Part shown: in pieces, positions 36,122 to 45,668 of the stretch | Numbering within the stretch: position 1 is the first letter of the stretch | How the letters are laid out: every line of letters begins with the position of its first letter | DNA from: Eudoraea adriatica DSM 19308 | GTDB taxonomy: Bacteria; Bacteroidota; Bacteroidia; Flavobacteriales; Flavobacteriaceae | DNA: 64,000 nt | Direction: 5' to 3' | NCBI RefSeq assembly: GCF_000382125.1 | Contig: NZ_KB907546.1 | Coordinates: forward strand, 310,001-374,000 | Notes under the pieces: model-generated | What the model was told of the DNA's origin: nothing | What the model saw: the letters and a program-made list of their open reading frames with translations, nothing else | Databases searched by the model: none | Position numbers and translations under genes: made by a program

Positions 36122-38557
36122 ATGAAATACGGATACTTTGATGATGAAAACAGAGAATACGTAATTACAAATCCCAAAACTCCTTATCCATGGATTAATT
36201 ATCTGGGAAATGAAGATTTTTTCTCTTTAACCTCAAACACCGGCGGTGGGTACACTTTTTATAAAGACGCAAAGTTTCGAAGGTTAACCCGTTACAGATA
36301 TAATAACATTCCTGCGGATAACGGCGGTAAGTATTTTTATATTAAGGATGGTGATACTATTTGGTCTCCCGGCTGGAAACCGGTAAAAACCGAATTGGAC
36401 TATTATGAATGCCGACATGGCATGAGCTATACAAAGTTCAAAGGATCCAAAAACGGGATAGAGGCAGAAGTACTTCAATTTATACCTCTGGGCTTCTGGG
36501 GAGAAATTCAAAAGGTTTCCTTAAAGAATTCTTCATCAAAAAGTAAGCAAATAAAGCTGTTTTCCTTTATTGAATGGTGCCTGTGGAATGCGGAAGATGA
36601 TATGACCAATTTTCAGAGAAACTTCTCTACAGGGGAAGTTGAAGTTAAAGACGCTGTAATTTACCACAAGACAGAATTTAAGGAAAGACGTAACCACTAT
36701 GCATTTTATTCCGTTAATAGCCCAATAACAGGTTATGACACAGACAGGGAGACTTTTGTTGGTCTTTACAATGGTTTGGATGCTCCGGATGCAGTTTGTG
36801 AAGGACAATCCAAGAACTCCATTGCTCACGGCTGGTCGCCAATTGCATCACATTACCTTGAAATAGAACTAAAGCCCGGAGAGGATAAAGAATTTATATT
36901 CATGCTGGGTTATGTTGAGGTTGAGAAAGACAAGAAATGGGAAAGCAAATCGATCATTAACAAGCAACCGGCGCATGATATGATTTCATCCTATGAAACT
37001 GCAGATAAAGTGAACAGGGCTTTCGAAGATTTAAGGGCTTATTGGGATAATTTATTAGGTAAAATCTCAATTGAAACTGCGGATCCAAGGCTCGATAGAA
37101 TGGTTAACATCTGGAATCAATACCAATGTATGGTAACGTTTAATATGTCGCGTTCAGCCTCATTCTTTGAATCTGGCATAGGCCGTGGCATGGGCTTTCG
37201 CGATTCTAATCAGGATCTGATTGGATTTGTCCATCAAATTCCCGAAAGAGCACGGGAACGCATTTACGATATTGCATCTACACAATTTGAAGATGGTTCC
37301 TGTTACCATCAATATCAACCCCTGACAAAAAAAGGTAATGCCGCAATAGGTGGAAACTTTAATGATGACCCACTCTGGCTGATCCTCTCTACTACTGCGT
37401 ACATAAAGGAAACCGGAGACTTTTCCCTGTTGGATGAAATGGTACCCTTTGATAATGATTCTTCAAGGGCAAAATCGCATTTTGAACACTTAAAAGCTTC
37501 TTTTTACCATGTTGTACATAATTTGGGACCACATAAATTACCCTTAATAGGCAGAGCAGATTGGAATGATTGCCTTAATTTGAATTGCTTCTCCGAGGAT
37601 CCTAATGAGTCTTTTCAAACTACGGAGAATCAAAAAGGTGGTTCTGCAGAATCGTTAATGATTGCGGGCCTTTTTGTGGTATATGGTAAAGAATATGTGA
37701 AGCTTTGTATGCGGATTGGGAAAGAGGAAGAAGCTATTGAGGCTCAGGTGCATGTAGATGCTATGATTGAAGCAGTTAAGCAACATGGCTGGGATGGGAA
37801 TTGGTACCTGAGGGCATACGATTATTTTGGAAACAAAGTAGGATCCTCAGAGAATGAAGAAGGAAAGATATTTATTGAATCCCAGGGTTGGTGCACTATG
37901 GCCGAAATTGGAAAAGAAGATGGAATGGTTGAAAAATCATTAAATGCAGTTAAAGAGCATTTGGATTGCGAATATGGAATTGTCCTGAATTATCCGGCTT
38001 TTACTAAATATTATATAGAATATGGTGAGATTTCAACTTATCCCGCTGGTTATAAAGAAAATGGGGGGATATTTTGTCATAACAATCCCTGGATTATGAT
38101 TGGTGAAACAATTCATGGGCGTGGCGATCAGGCCTATGACTATTACACTAAAATTGCACCCAGCTTTCTCGAGGAATTGTCAGAATTGCACAAAGTTGAG
38201 CCCTATGTTTATTGTCAGATGATTGCAGGTAAGGAGGCACATAAGCCAGGTGAAGCAAAAAACTCCTGGCTCTCCGGTACCGCTTCATGGAATTTCTACG
38301 CAATTACCCAGTATATTTTGGGAATCAGGGCGGAATACGATGGATTGGCAATTAATCCATGTATCCCTGCTGCCTGGGACGGGTTTAAGATGAAAAGGGT
38401 GTTTAGGGATGTTACCTACAATATCAATGTTAAAAACCCGGAGCATATAAGCAAAGGGATAAAACAAATCCTGGTTAATGGGCAGCCAATCAATTCTAAT
38501 ATTGTTCCAATTCTGGAAAAGGGAAAGGAATATTCTGTGGAAGTACTGATGGGATAA
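36122..38557 (+). CDS. Cellobiose phosphorylase (GH94)
   Basis: 811 residues, cytoplasmic (no signal). Cleaves cellobiose with phosphate to glucose 1-phosphate and glucose. Sequence follows the well-studied Cellvibrio/Cellulomonas gilvus enzyme closely: [64 protein letters not shown], the acid in [15 protein letters not shown] (D483), [20 protein letters not shown] and [15 protein letters not shown]. Usual length, no damage. The close match suggests cellobiose rather than laminaribiose as substrate, which is unexpected beside GH17/GH30 enzymes. It is the last gene of the locus and meets a convergent membrane-protein gene. Confidence 0.93.
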   Translation: MKYGYFDDENREYVITNPKTPYPWINYLGNEDFFSLTSNTGGGYTFYKDAKFRRLTRYRYNNIPADNGGKYFYIKDGDTIWSPGWKPVKTELDYYECRHGMSYTKFKGSKNGIEAEVLQFIPLGFWGEIQKVSLKNSSSKSKQIKLFSFIEWCLWNAEDDMTNFQRNFSTGEVEVKDAVIYHKTEFKERRNHYAFYSVNSPITGYDTDRETFVGLYNGLDAPDAVCEGQSKNSIAHGWSPIASHYLEIELKPGEDKEFIFMLGYVEVEKDKKWESKSIINKQPAHDMISSYETADKVNRAFEDLRAYWDNLLGKISIETADPRLDRMVNIWNQYQCMVTFNMSRSASFFESGIGRGMGFRDSNQDLIGFVHQIPERARERIYDIASTQFEDGSCYHQYQPLTKKGNAAIGGNFNDDPLWLILSTTAYIKETGDFSLLDEMVPFDNDSSRAKSHFEHLKASFYHVVHNLGPHKLPLIGRADWNDCLNLNCFSEDPNESFQTTENQKGGSAESLMIAGLFVVYGKEYVKLCMRIGKEEEAIEAQVHVDAMIEAVKQHGWDGNWYLRAYDYFGNKVGSSENEEGKIFIESQGWCTMAEIGKEDGMVEKSLNAVKEHLDCEYGIVLNYPAFTKYYIEYGEISTYPAGYKENGGIFCHNNPWIMIGETIHGRGDQAYDYYTKIAPSFLEELSELHKVEPYVYCQMIAGKEAHKPGEAKNSWLSGTASWNFYAITQYILGIRAEYDGLAINPCIPAAWDGFKMKRVFRDVTYNINVKNPEHISKGIKQILVNGQPINSNIVPILEKGKEYSVEVLMG

Positions 38558-38579
38558 AGAGTCTAAAAATTCCGCATTA

Positions 38580-38993
38580 TTAATGAGGGAGCTTACTTTT
38601 TATTACACCGTAGACGAATGTCCCAAATACGGCAGCAGCAATAACAATTAACATACTTATTACGCCAGTCCCAAATAATACATATAAAGGCCCCGGGCAG
38701 GCACCTGCAAGTGCCCATCCCAAACCGAAAATTGTACCCCCCGCAAGATAGCGAACAAAGCCGCTGTCTTTTGGCATCAGAGATATTCTGTTTCCCTCAA
38801 TGTTTTTAACACCAAATACTTTAAATAACCATATAAACAGAATACCTAGTAAAACAGCGGAACCAATGATACCATACATATGAAAGGACTGAAACTTGAA
38901 CATTTCATAAATCCTGTACCAGGAAACGGCCTCAGATTTTACCAGGACTATTCCAAAGAAAATACCTACTAATAAGAATTTTAAAATCTTCAT
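38580..38993 (-). CDS. YeeE/YedE-type (DUF6691) sulfur transport membrane protein, second half
   Basis: 137 residues from the ATG at 38993 (MKILKFLLVGIFFG), with four hydrophobic segments and the motif GLGWALAGACPGPLYVLFGTG, which holds the conserved Cys of the YeeE/YedE family. It overlaps the stop of the upstream partner gene by 4 bases (ATGA), so the two are translated together and likely form one two-part channel. Family members carry thiosulfate or related sulfur compounds across the inner membrane; the cargo here is unknown. An in-frame start at 39077 lies inside the partner gene and is unlikely. Confidence 0.85.
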   Translation of the reverse strand: MKILKFLLVGIFFGIVLVKSEAVSWYRIYEMFKFQSFHMYGIIGSAVLLGILFIWLFKVFGVKNIEGNRISLMPKDSGFVRYLAGGTIFGLGWALAGACPGPLYVLFGTGVISMLIVIAAAVFGTFVYGVIKSKLPH

Positions 38994-39553
38994 GGGCTGA
39001 ATATTAAGGGTAAGAGAAAATGGGTCATAATTAATCCTCCAATAAAAAAACCAATTACTGCAATTAGTGAAGGCCATTGAAGATTACTTAATCCAGTTAT
39101 GGCATGGCCGGATGTACAACCGCCCGCATAACGTGTTCCAAAGCCAACCAGGAAACCCGCAATAATAAGAATTGCCATTCCCTTAACTGTTAAAACATTA
39201 CCCCAGGCGTAAATTTCAGAAGGTAAAAGCGATTCACCTGCACTATAAAATCCCAGCTCACTAAGATCCGAAACAGTTTGCGGGTTTAGAGCTATTGTAG
39301 AACCATCAGACAAAAAAGCAACTGCTATATAGCCACCAATAATGGCACCCAGGACTACTACCAGGTTCCAGCGGTATGCTTTCCAGTCGAAACGGAAGAA
39401 ATCAGAATATTTTCCGGCACCGCCTATACTGCATAGGGTCCTGAGTGTAGTAGACATCCCAAAGGTTTTGCCAAAATAAATCAGCAACAGCATTACCAGA
39501 GTAATCAAAGGGCCAGAAACATACCAGGGCCAGGGTTTAAGCAGATATTCCAT
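38990..39553 (-). CDS. YeeE/YedE-type sulfur transport membrane protein, first half
   Basis: 187 residues, about five hydrophobic segments. The conserved family motif with Cys is GFGTRYAGGCTSGHAITGLSNLQWPS near the C-terminus. Full-length YeeE in other bacteria is a single chain of about 350 residues with two such half units; here the halves are separate genes overlapping by 4 bases. No sulfur-oxidation or rhodanese gene is adjacent. Confidence 0.87.
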   Translation of the reverse strand: MEYLLKPWPWYVSGPLITLVMLLLIYFGKTFGMSTTLRTLCSIGGAGKYSDFFRFDWKAYRWNLVVVLGAIIGGYIAVAFLSDGSTIALNPQTVSDLSELGFYSAGESLLPSEIYAWGNVLTVKGMAILIIAGFLVGFGTRYAGGCTSGHAITGLSNLQWPSLIAVIGFFIGGLIMTHFLLPLIFSP

Positions 39554-39673
39554 TTCTTTTATTTAAATAATATAACACAATGATTGTCGGATTCATGGAA
39601 CATATATTACATACCTGAACTTTTTCAAAGATGATTTTGTCAACTTTAATAGCTTTGAAAGTTAATTGATTTA

Positions 39674-40147
39674 TTATTGTTTTTCGTAGACTTCACTCAT
39701 AAATCCTGGCAGATCCTCATTGGTAGTGTTGGTTAATCTATCACCACTCAGGTTATACAAGAACAAAGTGGTATTAAAAAATAAGGATAATTGCGAATTT
39801 TGAAATTGCCAGACTCCGGAGGCTGTACTGCTCGTATTTGTGCATCGAATATCAAAAAGCCCTCCGGTTATAGGGGTAATATCTAAATTAACAACCGTAG
39901 AATTCCAGCTTCCATCACTGTTGATGACAAGTGTGCCGGCAGCGCAGGGCAGTTCGGTCAAAATATTAGAAGTAGTGCTCCCATCATTATTAATATCCTG
40001 GGGAGGATTGATATTTAGTTCAGCTAAACTCCACGTTCCCACAACAGCATCATTATTATCCTCAACAGGGGCATTATCGTCTGATGAACAAGCCAGAAAA
40101 ATAAATATGAATGCAATTAACGGCATTAAAACCTTAATCTTTTTCAT
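39674..40147 (-). CDS. Lipocalin-like domain lipoprotein
   Basis: 157 residues, lipoprotein signal MKKIKVLMPLIAFIFIFLACSSDD, followed by an acidic linker and VVGTWSLAELNIN, the opening strand of lipocalin-like domains frequent in Flavobacteriia. Then LVINSDGSWNST, GVWQFQNSQLSLFF and YNLSGDRLTNTT give alternating strands of a small beta-barrel. Two Cys (about 90 and 123) could form a disulfide. Ligand unknown. Transcribed alone. Confidence 0.7.
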   Translation of the reverse strand: MKKIKVLMPLIAFIFIFLACSSDDNAPVEDNNDAVVGTWSLAELNINPPQDINNDGSTTSNILTELPCAAGTLVINSDGSWNSTVVNLDITPITGGLFDIRCTNTSSTASGVWQFQNSQLSLFFNTTLFLYNLSGDRLTNTTNEDLPGFMSEVYEKQ

Positions 40148-40368
40148 TGCTCTTTTATTTTTTGTTATTCTTCAAATGTAAATGTTTTTGATGATAATAG
40201 ATCAGTTTTTGTAATTGGGATTGGTATTACACATAAGAACAGTAGTTCTGAATTATTGGTGCTGCAGCATATTATACGAACGGAATAATAGAAAAACAGT
40301 TAGCTTTGGATATATGTATTTTAAAATGATGCATCTAATTTTAACTTTTTACTAAATACACTTCAATT

Positions 40369-40878
40369 ATGAATAAAAGTAACTATCCCAGGTCATTTTC
40401 ACATATTGGTATTACGGTACCGGACATTAATAAGGCCGTCGAATTCTATCAGGAAGTGATGGGTTGGTATGTAATTATGCCACCTTCAAAAGTCATAAAA
40501 GAAAAAGATACGGCTATTGGCCAAATGTGTATTGATGTTTTTGGGGAGAATTGGGAAACTTTTGAAATTGCGCACATGTCTACTTCAGATGGTATAGGAA
40601 TTGAGTTGTTTTCATTTCCGGATATGGATAAAAAGAAACCGGAATTTACCCCTTTTAACACAGGACTATTTCATTTTTGTGTCCAGGATCCGGACATAGA
40701 AGCCTTGACTAATAAAATTGTTGAATACGGTGGTAAACAACGTATGCCAATCAGAGCTTATTACCCAAATGAAAAACCATACAAAATGGTTTATGTGGAA
40801 GATCCTTTTGGGGTAGTGTTTGAGATATATACACATAGTTATGAATTGACGTATTCTTCCGGAGCGTATCAGGATTAA
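40369..40878 (+). CDS. VOC family protein (glyoxalase/bleomycin resistance fold)
   Basis: 169 residues in two VOC half units: FSHIGITVPDINKAVEFYQEVMGW (first His metal ligand), ...FEIAHMSTSDGIGIELFSFP (Glu), and TGLFHFCVQDPDIEALTNKIVEYGGK (second His), VYVEDPFGVVFEIYTHSYE (Glu). This is the full set of four metal ligands of the lactoylglutathione lyase-like group. Substrate unknown. It stands 43 bases before the DUF1080 gene and may be co-transcribed with it. Confidence 0.85.
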   Translation: MNKSNYPRSFSHIGITVPDINKAVEFYQEVMGWYVIMPPSKVIKEKDTAIGQMCIDVFGENWETFEIAHMSTSDGIGIELFSFPDMDKKKPEFTPFNTGLFHFCVQDPDIEALTNKIVEYGGKQRMPIRAYYPNEKPYKMVYVEDPFGVVFEIYTHSYELTYSSGAYQD

Positions 40879-40920
40879 ACAACATATGTAGCCTAATCCG
40901 GAGTCGTAAATTAACCGAAG

Positions 40921-41718
40921 ATGAAAAAAATAAAAGCAATATTGTTTATTCCGGCCATTTTAAGTGCCATATCCTGCGGGGTAATAAATACTTCAAAGGA
41001 CGCTAATGCCGCAGGAGATTGGCGCTACCTTTTTAATGGAGAGAACCTGGAAGGCTGGGTAGTTAAAGTTCATCGGCATGAATTAGGGGATAACTATGCA
41101 AATACTTTTCGGGTAAGTGACGGGAAAATTCAAGTTAACTATGATGATTATGATGCATTTAATGAACGATTTGCCCATCTATTCTATGATGAATCATTTA
41201 CATCGTATCATTTGAAGTTTGAGTATCGATTTACGGATCAATGGTTAAAGGATGCTCCTGTTTATACGTATAGGAATAGTGGGGTTATGTTTCATTCCCA
41301 GGACCCCAAAACCATTTTAAAAGACCAGAACTGGCCTATTTCTGTGGAATACCAAATATTGGCCGATGAAGGTAATGGAGAACCCAGACCAACGGGTAAT
41401 ATGTGTTCCCCCGGGACCGATGTTGTTTATAATACTAAAATTGATCCACGCCATTGTATAAATTCTTCATCGAAAACATATAAATGGGACCAGTGGATAA
41501 GGGGAGAATTAATTGTTTACCGCGATTCTCTTGTAACCCATATAGTCAATGGTGAAGAAGTATTACAGTATAGCAAGCCTCAAATAGGAGGAGGGGTGGC
41601 AGACGGATTTGACCCTGCAATCAAAATTGATGGTAAACTGCTAAAAGAAGGCTATATTGGTCTGCAATCGGAAGGTCAGGGAATTGAATTCAGGGAAATT
41701 AAAATTAAAATATTATAA
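40921..41718 (+). CDS. DUF1080 (3-keto-disaccharide hydrolase-like) lipoprotein
   Basis: 265 residues, lipoprotein signal ending LSAISCG. The DUF1080 domain fills the rest: WRYLFNGENLEGWVVK, FRVSDGKIQVNYDDY, FKFEYRFTDQW-type strands, NSGVMFHSQDP, SVEYQILAD, and GYIGLQSEGQGIEFREIKIKIL at the end. This is a concanavalin-like jelly roll; some members cleave 3-keto-glycosides. Substrate here unknown. The neighbouring metallophosphoesterase lipoprotein begins 52 bases later. Confidence 0.87.
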   Translation: MKKIKAILFIPAILSAISCGVINTSKDANAAGDWRYLFNGENLEGWVVKVHRHELGDNYANTFRVSDGKIQVNYDDYDAFNERFAHLFYDESFTSYHLKFEYRFTDQWLKDAPVYTYRNSGVMFHSQDPKTILKDQNWPISVEYQILADEGNGEPRPTGNMCSPGTDVVYNTKIDPRHCINSSSKTYKWDQWIRGELIVYRDSLVTHIVNGEEVLQYSKPQIGGGVADGFDPAIKIDGKLLKEGYIGLQSEGQGIEFREIKIKIL

Positions 41719-41770
41719 TAAACATCCTCCACATTCTTTTTTCGCTTTAACAGCAAAGCAAATTAATTAA

Positions 41771-42751
41771 ATGAAAATGAGAACTTATTTATTGTTTTTT
41801 ATCATATTGACCTGGTTAATAATGAGTTGCAGGACTAATGAAAAGTCTTCTCCAAAATTTCTGCATGATATTAAAGAGGGCCCTACACCCTGGACAAGTG
41901 AATCGTTTGAAATAGAGGAGGAAGATTTTACTTTTGCGATCATCTCAGATTTAAACGGAGGGGAACGAGAAGGGGTCTATAGCACTGCAGTATCTCAATT
42001 AAACAGGCTCGACCCCACTTTTGTCCTTAGTGTTGGGGACTTAATTGATGGCGGAACCGAAGATTCTTTAAAACTTGCCAGGGAATGGGATTCCTTTGAT
42101 GCCAGAACTGCAAAATTTAATATGCCTTTCTTTTATTTAGGAGGGAATCACGATCTGACCAATCCAAAAATGAGGGAATTCTGGAAAAATAGATTTGGTC
42201 CCCGTTATTATCATTTTGTTTACGAGGATGTTTTATTCTTAATGATGGATTCAGAGGACTATACTGAAACGAGGATGTTAGAGATTTATAATGCGCGAGC
42301 TAAGGCTATTAAAATTATAGATGGTGAAATTGACGGGGTCTATGAAGAGTCTGAATATTTCAGTATGCCGGAACGCCGGCTTGGTGGTATGAGTGAGAAT
42401 CAATTTACCTATTTTGAGAGTGTCTTGAAGAAATATCCAAAAGTAAAATGGACTTTCGTCCTTATGCACAAACCACTATGGATGCGAGAGGATGATAAAG
42501 GGCTGGGACAATTAGAAACATTATTATCCCTGCGGAATTATACCGTTATTAATGGCCACTTCCATTCCTTTTCACACAGGCTAAGAAACAATATGGATTA
42601 TATGATCCTTGGTACTACAGGCGGAAGTCAGGCTTTGGGCGATTCTCTGGCGTTTGATCATGTAACCCTTGTGAGAATGGCTGAAAAACCGGTAATCACA
42701 CATTTAAAAATGAATGGAATTTTAAATGAAATGGGTGAAATTCCAGATTAG
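41771..42751 (+). CDS. Calcineurin-like metallophosphoesterase lipoprotein
   Basis: 326 residues with lipoprotein signal (FFIILTWLIMSCRTN), so periplasmic or membrane-facing. Metal-binding motifs in order: FAIISDLNGG (with Asn where DxH is usual), VLSVGDLIDGG, FYLGGNHDLTN (GNHD), VLMHKPLW, and VINGHFHSFSHR (GHxH). The first motif lacks the His of DxH, which may change metal binding. Substrate unknown. Either of two near-adjacent ATGs can start it. Confidence 0.83.
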   Translation: MKMRTYLLFFIILTWLIMSCRTNEKSSPKFLHDIKEGPTPWTSESFEIEEEDFTFAIISDLNGGEREGVYSTAVSQLNRLDPTFVLSVGDLIDGGTEDSLKLAREWDSFDARTAKFNMPFFYLGGNHDLTNPKMREFWKNRFGPRYYHFVYEDVLFLMMDSEDYTETRMLEIYNARAKAIKIIDGEIDGVYEESEYFSMPERRLGGMSENQFTYFESVLKKYPKVKWTFVLMHKPLWMREDDKGLGQLETLLSLRNYTVINGHFHSFSHRLRNNMDYMILGTTGGSQALGDSLAFDHVTLVRMAEKPVITHLKMNGILNEMGEIPD

Positions 42752-42995
42752 GCTTTAGTCGAATGCATTTTGTGGGACCTAAAGAAATAACCTCTTTTAC
42801 TTGATGATAATTTCAGACTGAATGTCATTCTAATTGACTATATTCAAGGAAATTATTACTGCCAAATTCTATCAAATACAACACCGCCATCAGGCATTAA
42901 AAGTAATCGTGGCTTTATACAGCTAAATTTATAAGCCTGTATTTGGATTCTGGCTCTCAATAATTGTCCTTTTAAGAATTAAAATTGAATTTCGT

Positions 42996-44807
42996 ATGGC
43001 AAATCAATATATTGATTTAGACACTCTTAAATATTTACTTTACGATGTACACGACCTTCAAAATGTTTTAGATCAAAGTCGCCATAATAGTTATGACAGG
43101 GAATCTATAGAACTTTTTTTAAATTCTGTTAAAGAGTTTTCAGATAGGGAAATGTTCCCGTTTTTTCGGGAAATGGACGAGCAGCCTGCACATTTCGAAG
43201 ATGGAGAAATAATTGTCCATCCACAAGTAAATAATTACATCAAAAAAGGCGGGGAAATGGGCCTTGTTTCTGCTTTGTTCGACTACGAAATTGGGGGGAT
43301 GCAATTGCCAGGGATAGTTGTTACGGCTTCTGCTTATATTCAGGAAGCCGCCAACAACCATTTGCCGGGTTACCTTGGGTTGACCCTTGGGGCAGCCGAG
43401 TTGATCGTGCATTTTGGCAGCAAGGAGCTTAATGAAATATTCGTTCCCAAAATGCTTGCAGGTGATTGGAGTGGAACCATGTGCCTGACTGAGCCCCAGG
43501 CAGGAAGTTCTTTATCAGACATTGTAACTTCCGCTGAGCCTGCTGAGGATGGCTATAATATTTCAGGGCAGAAGATATTTATCTCCGGCGGAGATTATAA
43601 AGGAGCTGAAAATGTTGTTCACCTCTTACTGGCTAGAATTAAAGGTGCGCCTGCAGGAACAAAGGGGATTTCTTTATTTGTTGTTCCAAAATACAGGCTT
43701 TCTGCCAATGGTGACCTTATTCCTAATGATGTAACGACTTTTGCTGATTTTCAGAAAATGGGTCAAAAAGGGTATTGTACGACCCATCTTTTCTTTGGGC
43801 ATAATGACAATTGCAAAGGATGGCTTGTAGGCGAACCCAATCAGGGATTAAAATATATGTTCATGATGATGAACGGAGCGCGGATAGCTGTTGGGCGAGG
43901 CGCTGCCGCCATTAGTATGGCCGCTTATCAGGCATCGTTGTCTTATGCAAGAGAAAGACCCCAGGGCCGCAGTCTTACCAATACAGGTAAGAAAGATGTA
44001 AGTCAGGAACAAACCCTTATAATAAACCATCCGGATGTAAAACGTATGCTTTTACTTCAAAAGGTAGTCGCAGAAGGTTCATTAAGCCTGATATTACTTT
44101 CCTCCAAATACCACGATTTAGCACAGACACATTCAGATCCTGAAGAAAGGGAGCGATACAAAAATTTACTTGAGGTACTAACGCCAATTGCTAAAACCTA
44201 TCCTTCAGAAATGGGTTTAATTTCAGTGAGCAATGGCCTTCAGGTTCTTGGAGGTTACGGTTTTTGTTCAGACTTTATCCTGCAACAATATTACAGAGAC
44301 ATCCGTATTTTTTCGATTTATGAAGGAACTACAGGTATTCAATCCTTAGATCTCCTGGGAAGGAAGATTACTATGAATAATGGAAAAGGATTACAATTGT
44401 TATCCGCCGAAATAATGAATAGTATTAAAGCAGCATCTGAATTTGAAGATCTCCTGCCATATGCCGGCAAACTCAAATCAACTTTAACCCTGGCACAGGA
44501 AGTTGTGAATTTTCTGATGGATTTCGCCAAAAATGGGGATTATGAGCGCTTTTTATCAGATGCTACAGTTTTCATGGAATTTTTCGGGAATATAGTTGTA
44601 GGTTGGTTGTGGTTGGATATTGCTGTTAAAGCACAAAAGGCGATGGTTTTGAATGATTCCAAATATTCAGCTGTATTCTACGAAAGTAAGATCCATGCCA
44701 TGAGATTTTATTTCAAATATGAAATTGCCAAGACAAAGTCATTAGCTGATGTTTTGATGGATAAACAGGTATTGACTACTTCCGCTGAAAAACAATTATT
44801 TACTTAA
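42996..44807 (+). CDS. Acyl-CoA dehydrogenase with extended C-terminus (DmdC-like)
   Basis: 603 residues, FAD-dependent acyl-CoA dehydrogenase of the long type (about 600 residues) that includes 3-methylmercaptopropionyl-CoA dehydrogenase DmdC and relatives. Seen: MCLTEPQAGSSLSDIVTSA, ISGQKIFISGGDY, GARIAVGRGAAAISMAAYQASLSYARERPQGR, and the catalytic Glu in DIRIFSIYEGTTGIQSLDLLGRK. The C-terminal about 150 residues form the extra helical domain. It opens the twelve-gene acyl-CoA cluster; substrate length cannot be judged. Confidence 0.9.
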   Translation: MANQYIDLDTLKYLLYDVHDLQNVLDQSRHNSYDRESIELFLNSVKEFSDREMFPFFREMDEQPAHFEDGEIIVHPQVNNYIKKGGEMGLVSALFDYEIGGMQLPGIVVTASAYIQEAANNHLPGYLGLTLGAAELIVHFGSKELNEIFVPKMLAGDWSGTMCLTEPQAGSSLSDIVTSAEPAEDGYNISGQKIFISGGDYKGAENVVHLLLARIKGAPAGTKGISLFVVPKYRLSANGDLIPNDVTTFADFQKMGQKGYCTTHLFFGHNDNCKGWLVGEPNQGLKYMFMMMNGARIAVGRGAAAISMAAYQASLSYARERPQGRSLTNTGKKDVSQEQTLIINHPDVKRMLLLQKVVAEGSLSLILLSSKYHDLAQTHSDPEERERYKNLLEVLTPIAKTYPSEMGLISVSNGLQVLGGYGFCSDFILQQYYRDIRIFSIYEGTTGIQSLDLLGRKITMNNGKGLQLLSAEIMNSIKAASEFEDLLPYAGKLKSTLTLAQEVVNFLMDFAKNGDYERFLSDATVFMEFFGNIVVGWLWLDIAVKAQKAMVLNDSKYSAVFYESKIHAMRFYFKYEIAKTKSLADVLMDKQVLTTSAEKQLFT

Positions 44808-44860
44808 TGAATAATAAGTAGAGCAAGGGTTAAGACAATTACCAAAATCAATAAAGACTA

Positions 44861-45640
44861 ATGAAACCAAGTATAAAATCTAAATTTGATCTAAGTGGCA
44901 AAGTCGCTATAGTGACCGGTTCAAGTAAAGGAATAGGAAAGTCTGTTGCAAGAGGGCTAGCGGAAAATGGAGCCAAAGTCGTAGTAAGCAGTCGGAAACA
45001 GTCCGCGGTAGACCAGGTTGCCGGTGAATTTGAAGAAGCGGGCCTTGAGGCGGTCGGGATTCAATGCCATATTGGCGATTCTGATCAACGCGAAAGGCTA
45101 ATTGCCAAAACCATAGAACATTTTGGAAGAATAGACATTCTGGTAAACAATGCGGCAATAAACCCTTATTATGGTCCTCTGGAGGGCTCAGACGAAGCAG
45201 TTTTTGATAAGATAATGAATGTTAACGTGAAGGCGCCTTGGATCCTTTCCAATCTGGTCTTGCCACATATGAAGGAAAAGGGTTGTGGCAGTATCATAAA
45301 TATTTCATCTGTTGAAGGAATAACTCCCGGATTTGGTTTAGGGCTTTACAGTGCGACCAAATCGGCTTTGATTATGCTAACCAAGAATCAGGCGAAAGAA
45401 TGGGGCCGTCATGGGATTCGGGCAAATGTTTTGTGTCCGGGCCTGATCAAGACCAAATTTAGTGAAGGTTTATGGACGAATGATAAATTGGTTGAAGGAT
45501 TTAAAAAGGCCTTACCGCTGGGACGGATAGCCGCCCCGGAAGAAATGGCCGGCATGGTTATGTTACTGGCTTCAGAAGCCGGATCTTATATGACAGGAGG
45601 AGTCTATGTTGCAGACGGAGGCTATTTAATTTCTGGATAA
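44861..45640 (+). CDS. SDR family oxidoreductase (1)
   Basis: 259 residues, classical short-chain dehydrogenase: TGSSKGIGKSVARGLAENGAK (cofactor glycine motif), DILVNNAAIN, SIINISSVEG with the active Ser, and YSATKSALIML with Tyr/Lys. The Arg following the second strand (SSRK) favours NADP(H). It lies between two acyl-CoA dehydrogenase genes, so an acyl-CoA or hydroxyacyl substrate is likely. Similar to the DHRS4-type group by eye, but the substrate cannot be named. Confidence 0.9.
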   Translation: MKPSIKSKFDLSGKVAIVTGSSKGIGKSVARGLAENGAKVVVSSRKQSAVDQVAGEFEEAGLEAVGIQCHIGDSDQRERLIAKTIEHFGRIDILVNNAAINPYYGPLEGSDEAVFDKIMNVNVKAPWILSNLVLPHMKEKGCGSIINISSVEGITPGFGLGLYSATKSALIMLTKNQAKEWGRHGIRANVLCPGLIKTKFSEGLWTNDKLVEGFKKALPLGRIAAPEEMAGMVMLLASEAGSYMTGGVYVADGGYLISG

Positions 45641-45668
45641 AGTTTGAATACCGAATAAAATTAATGAT

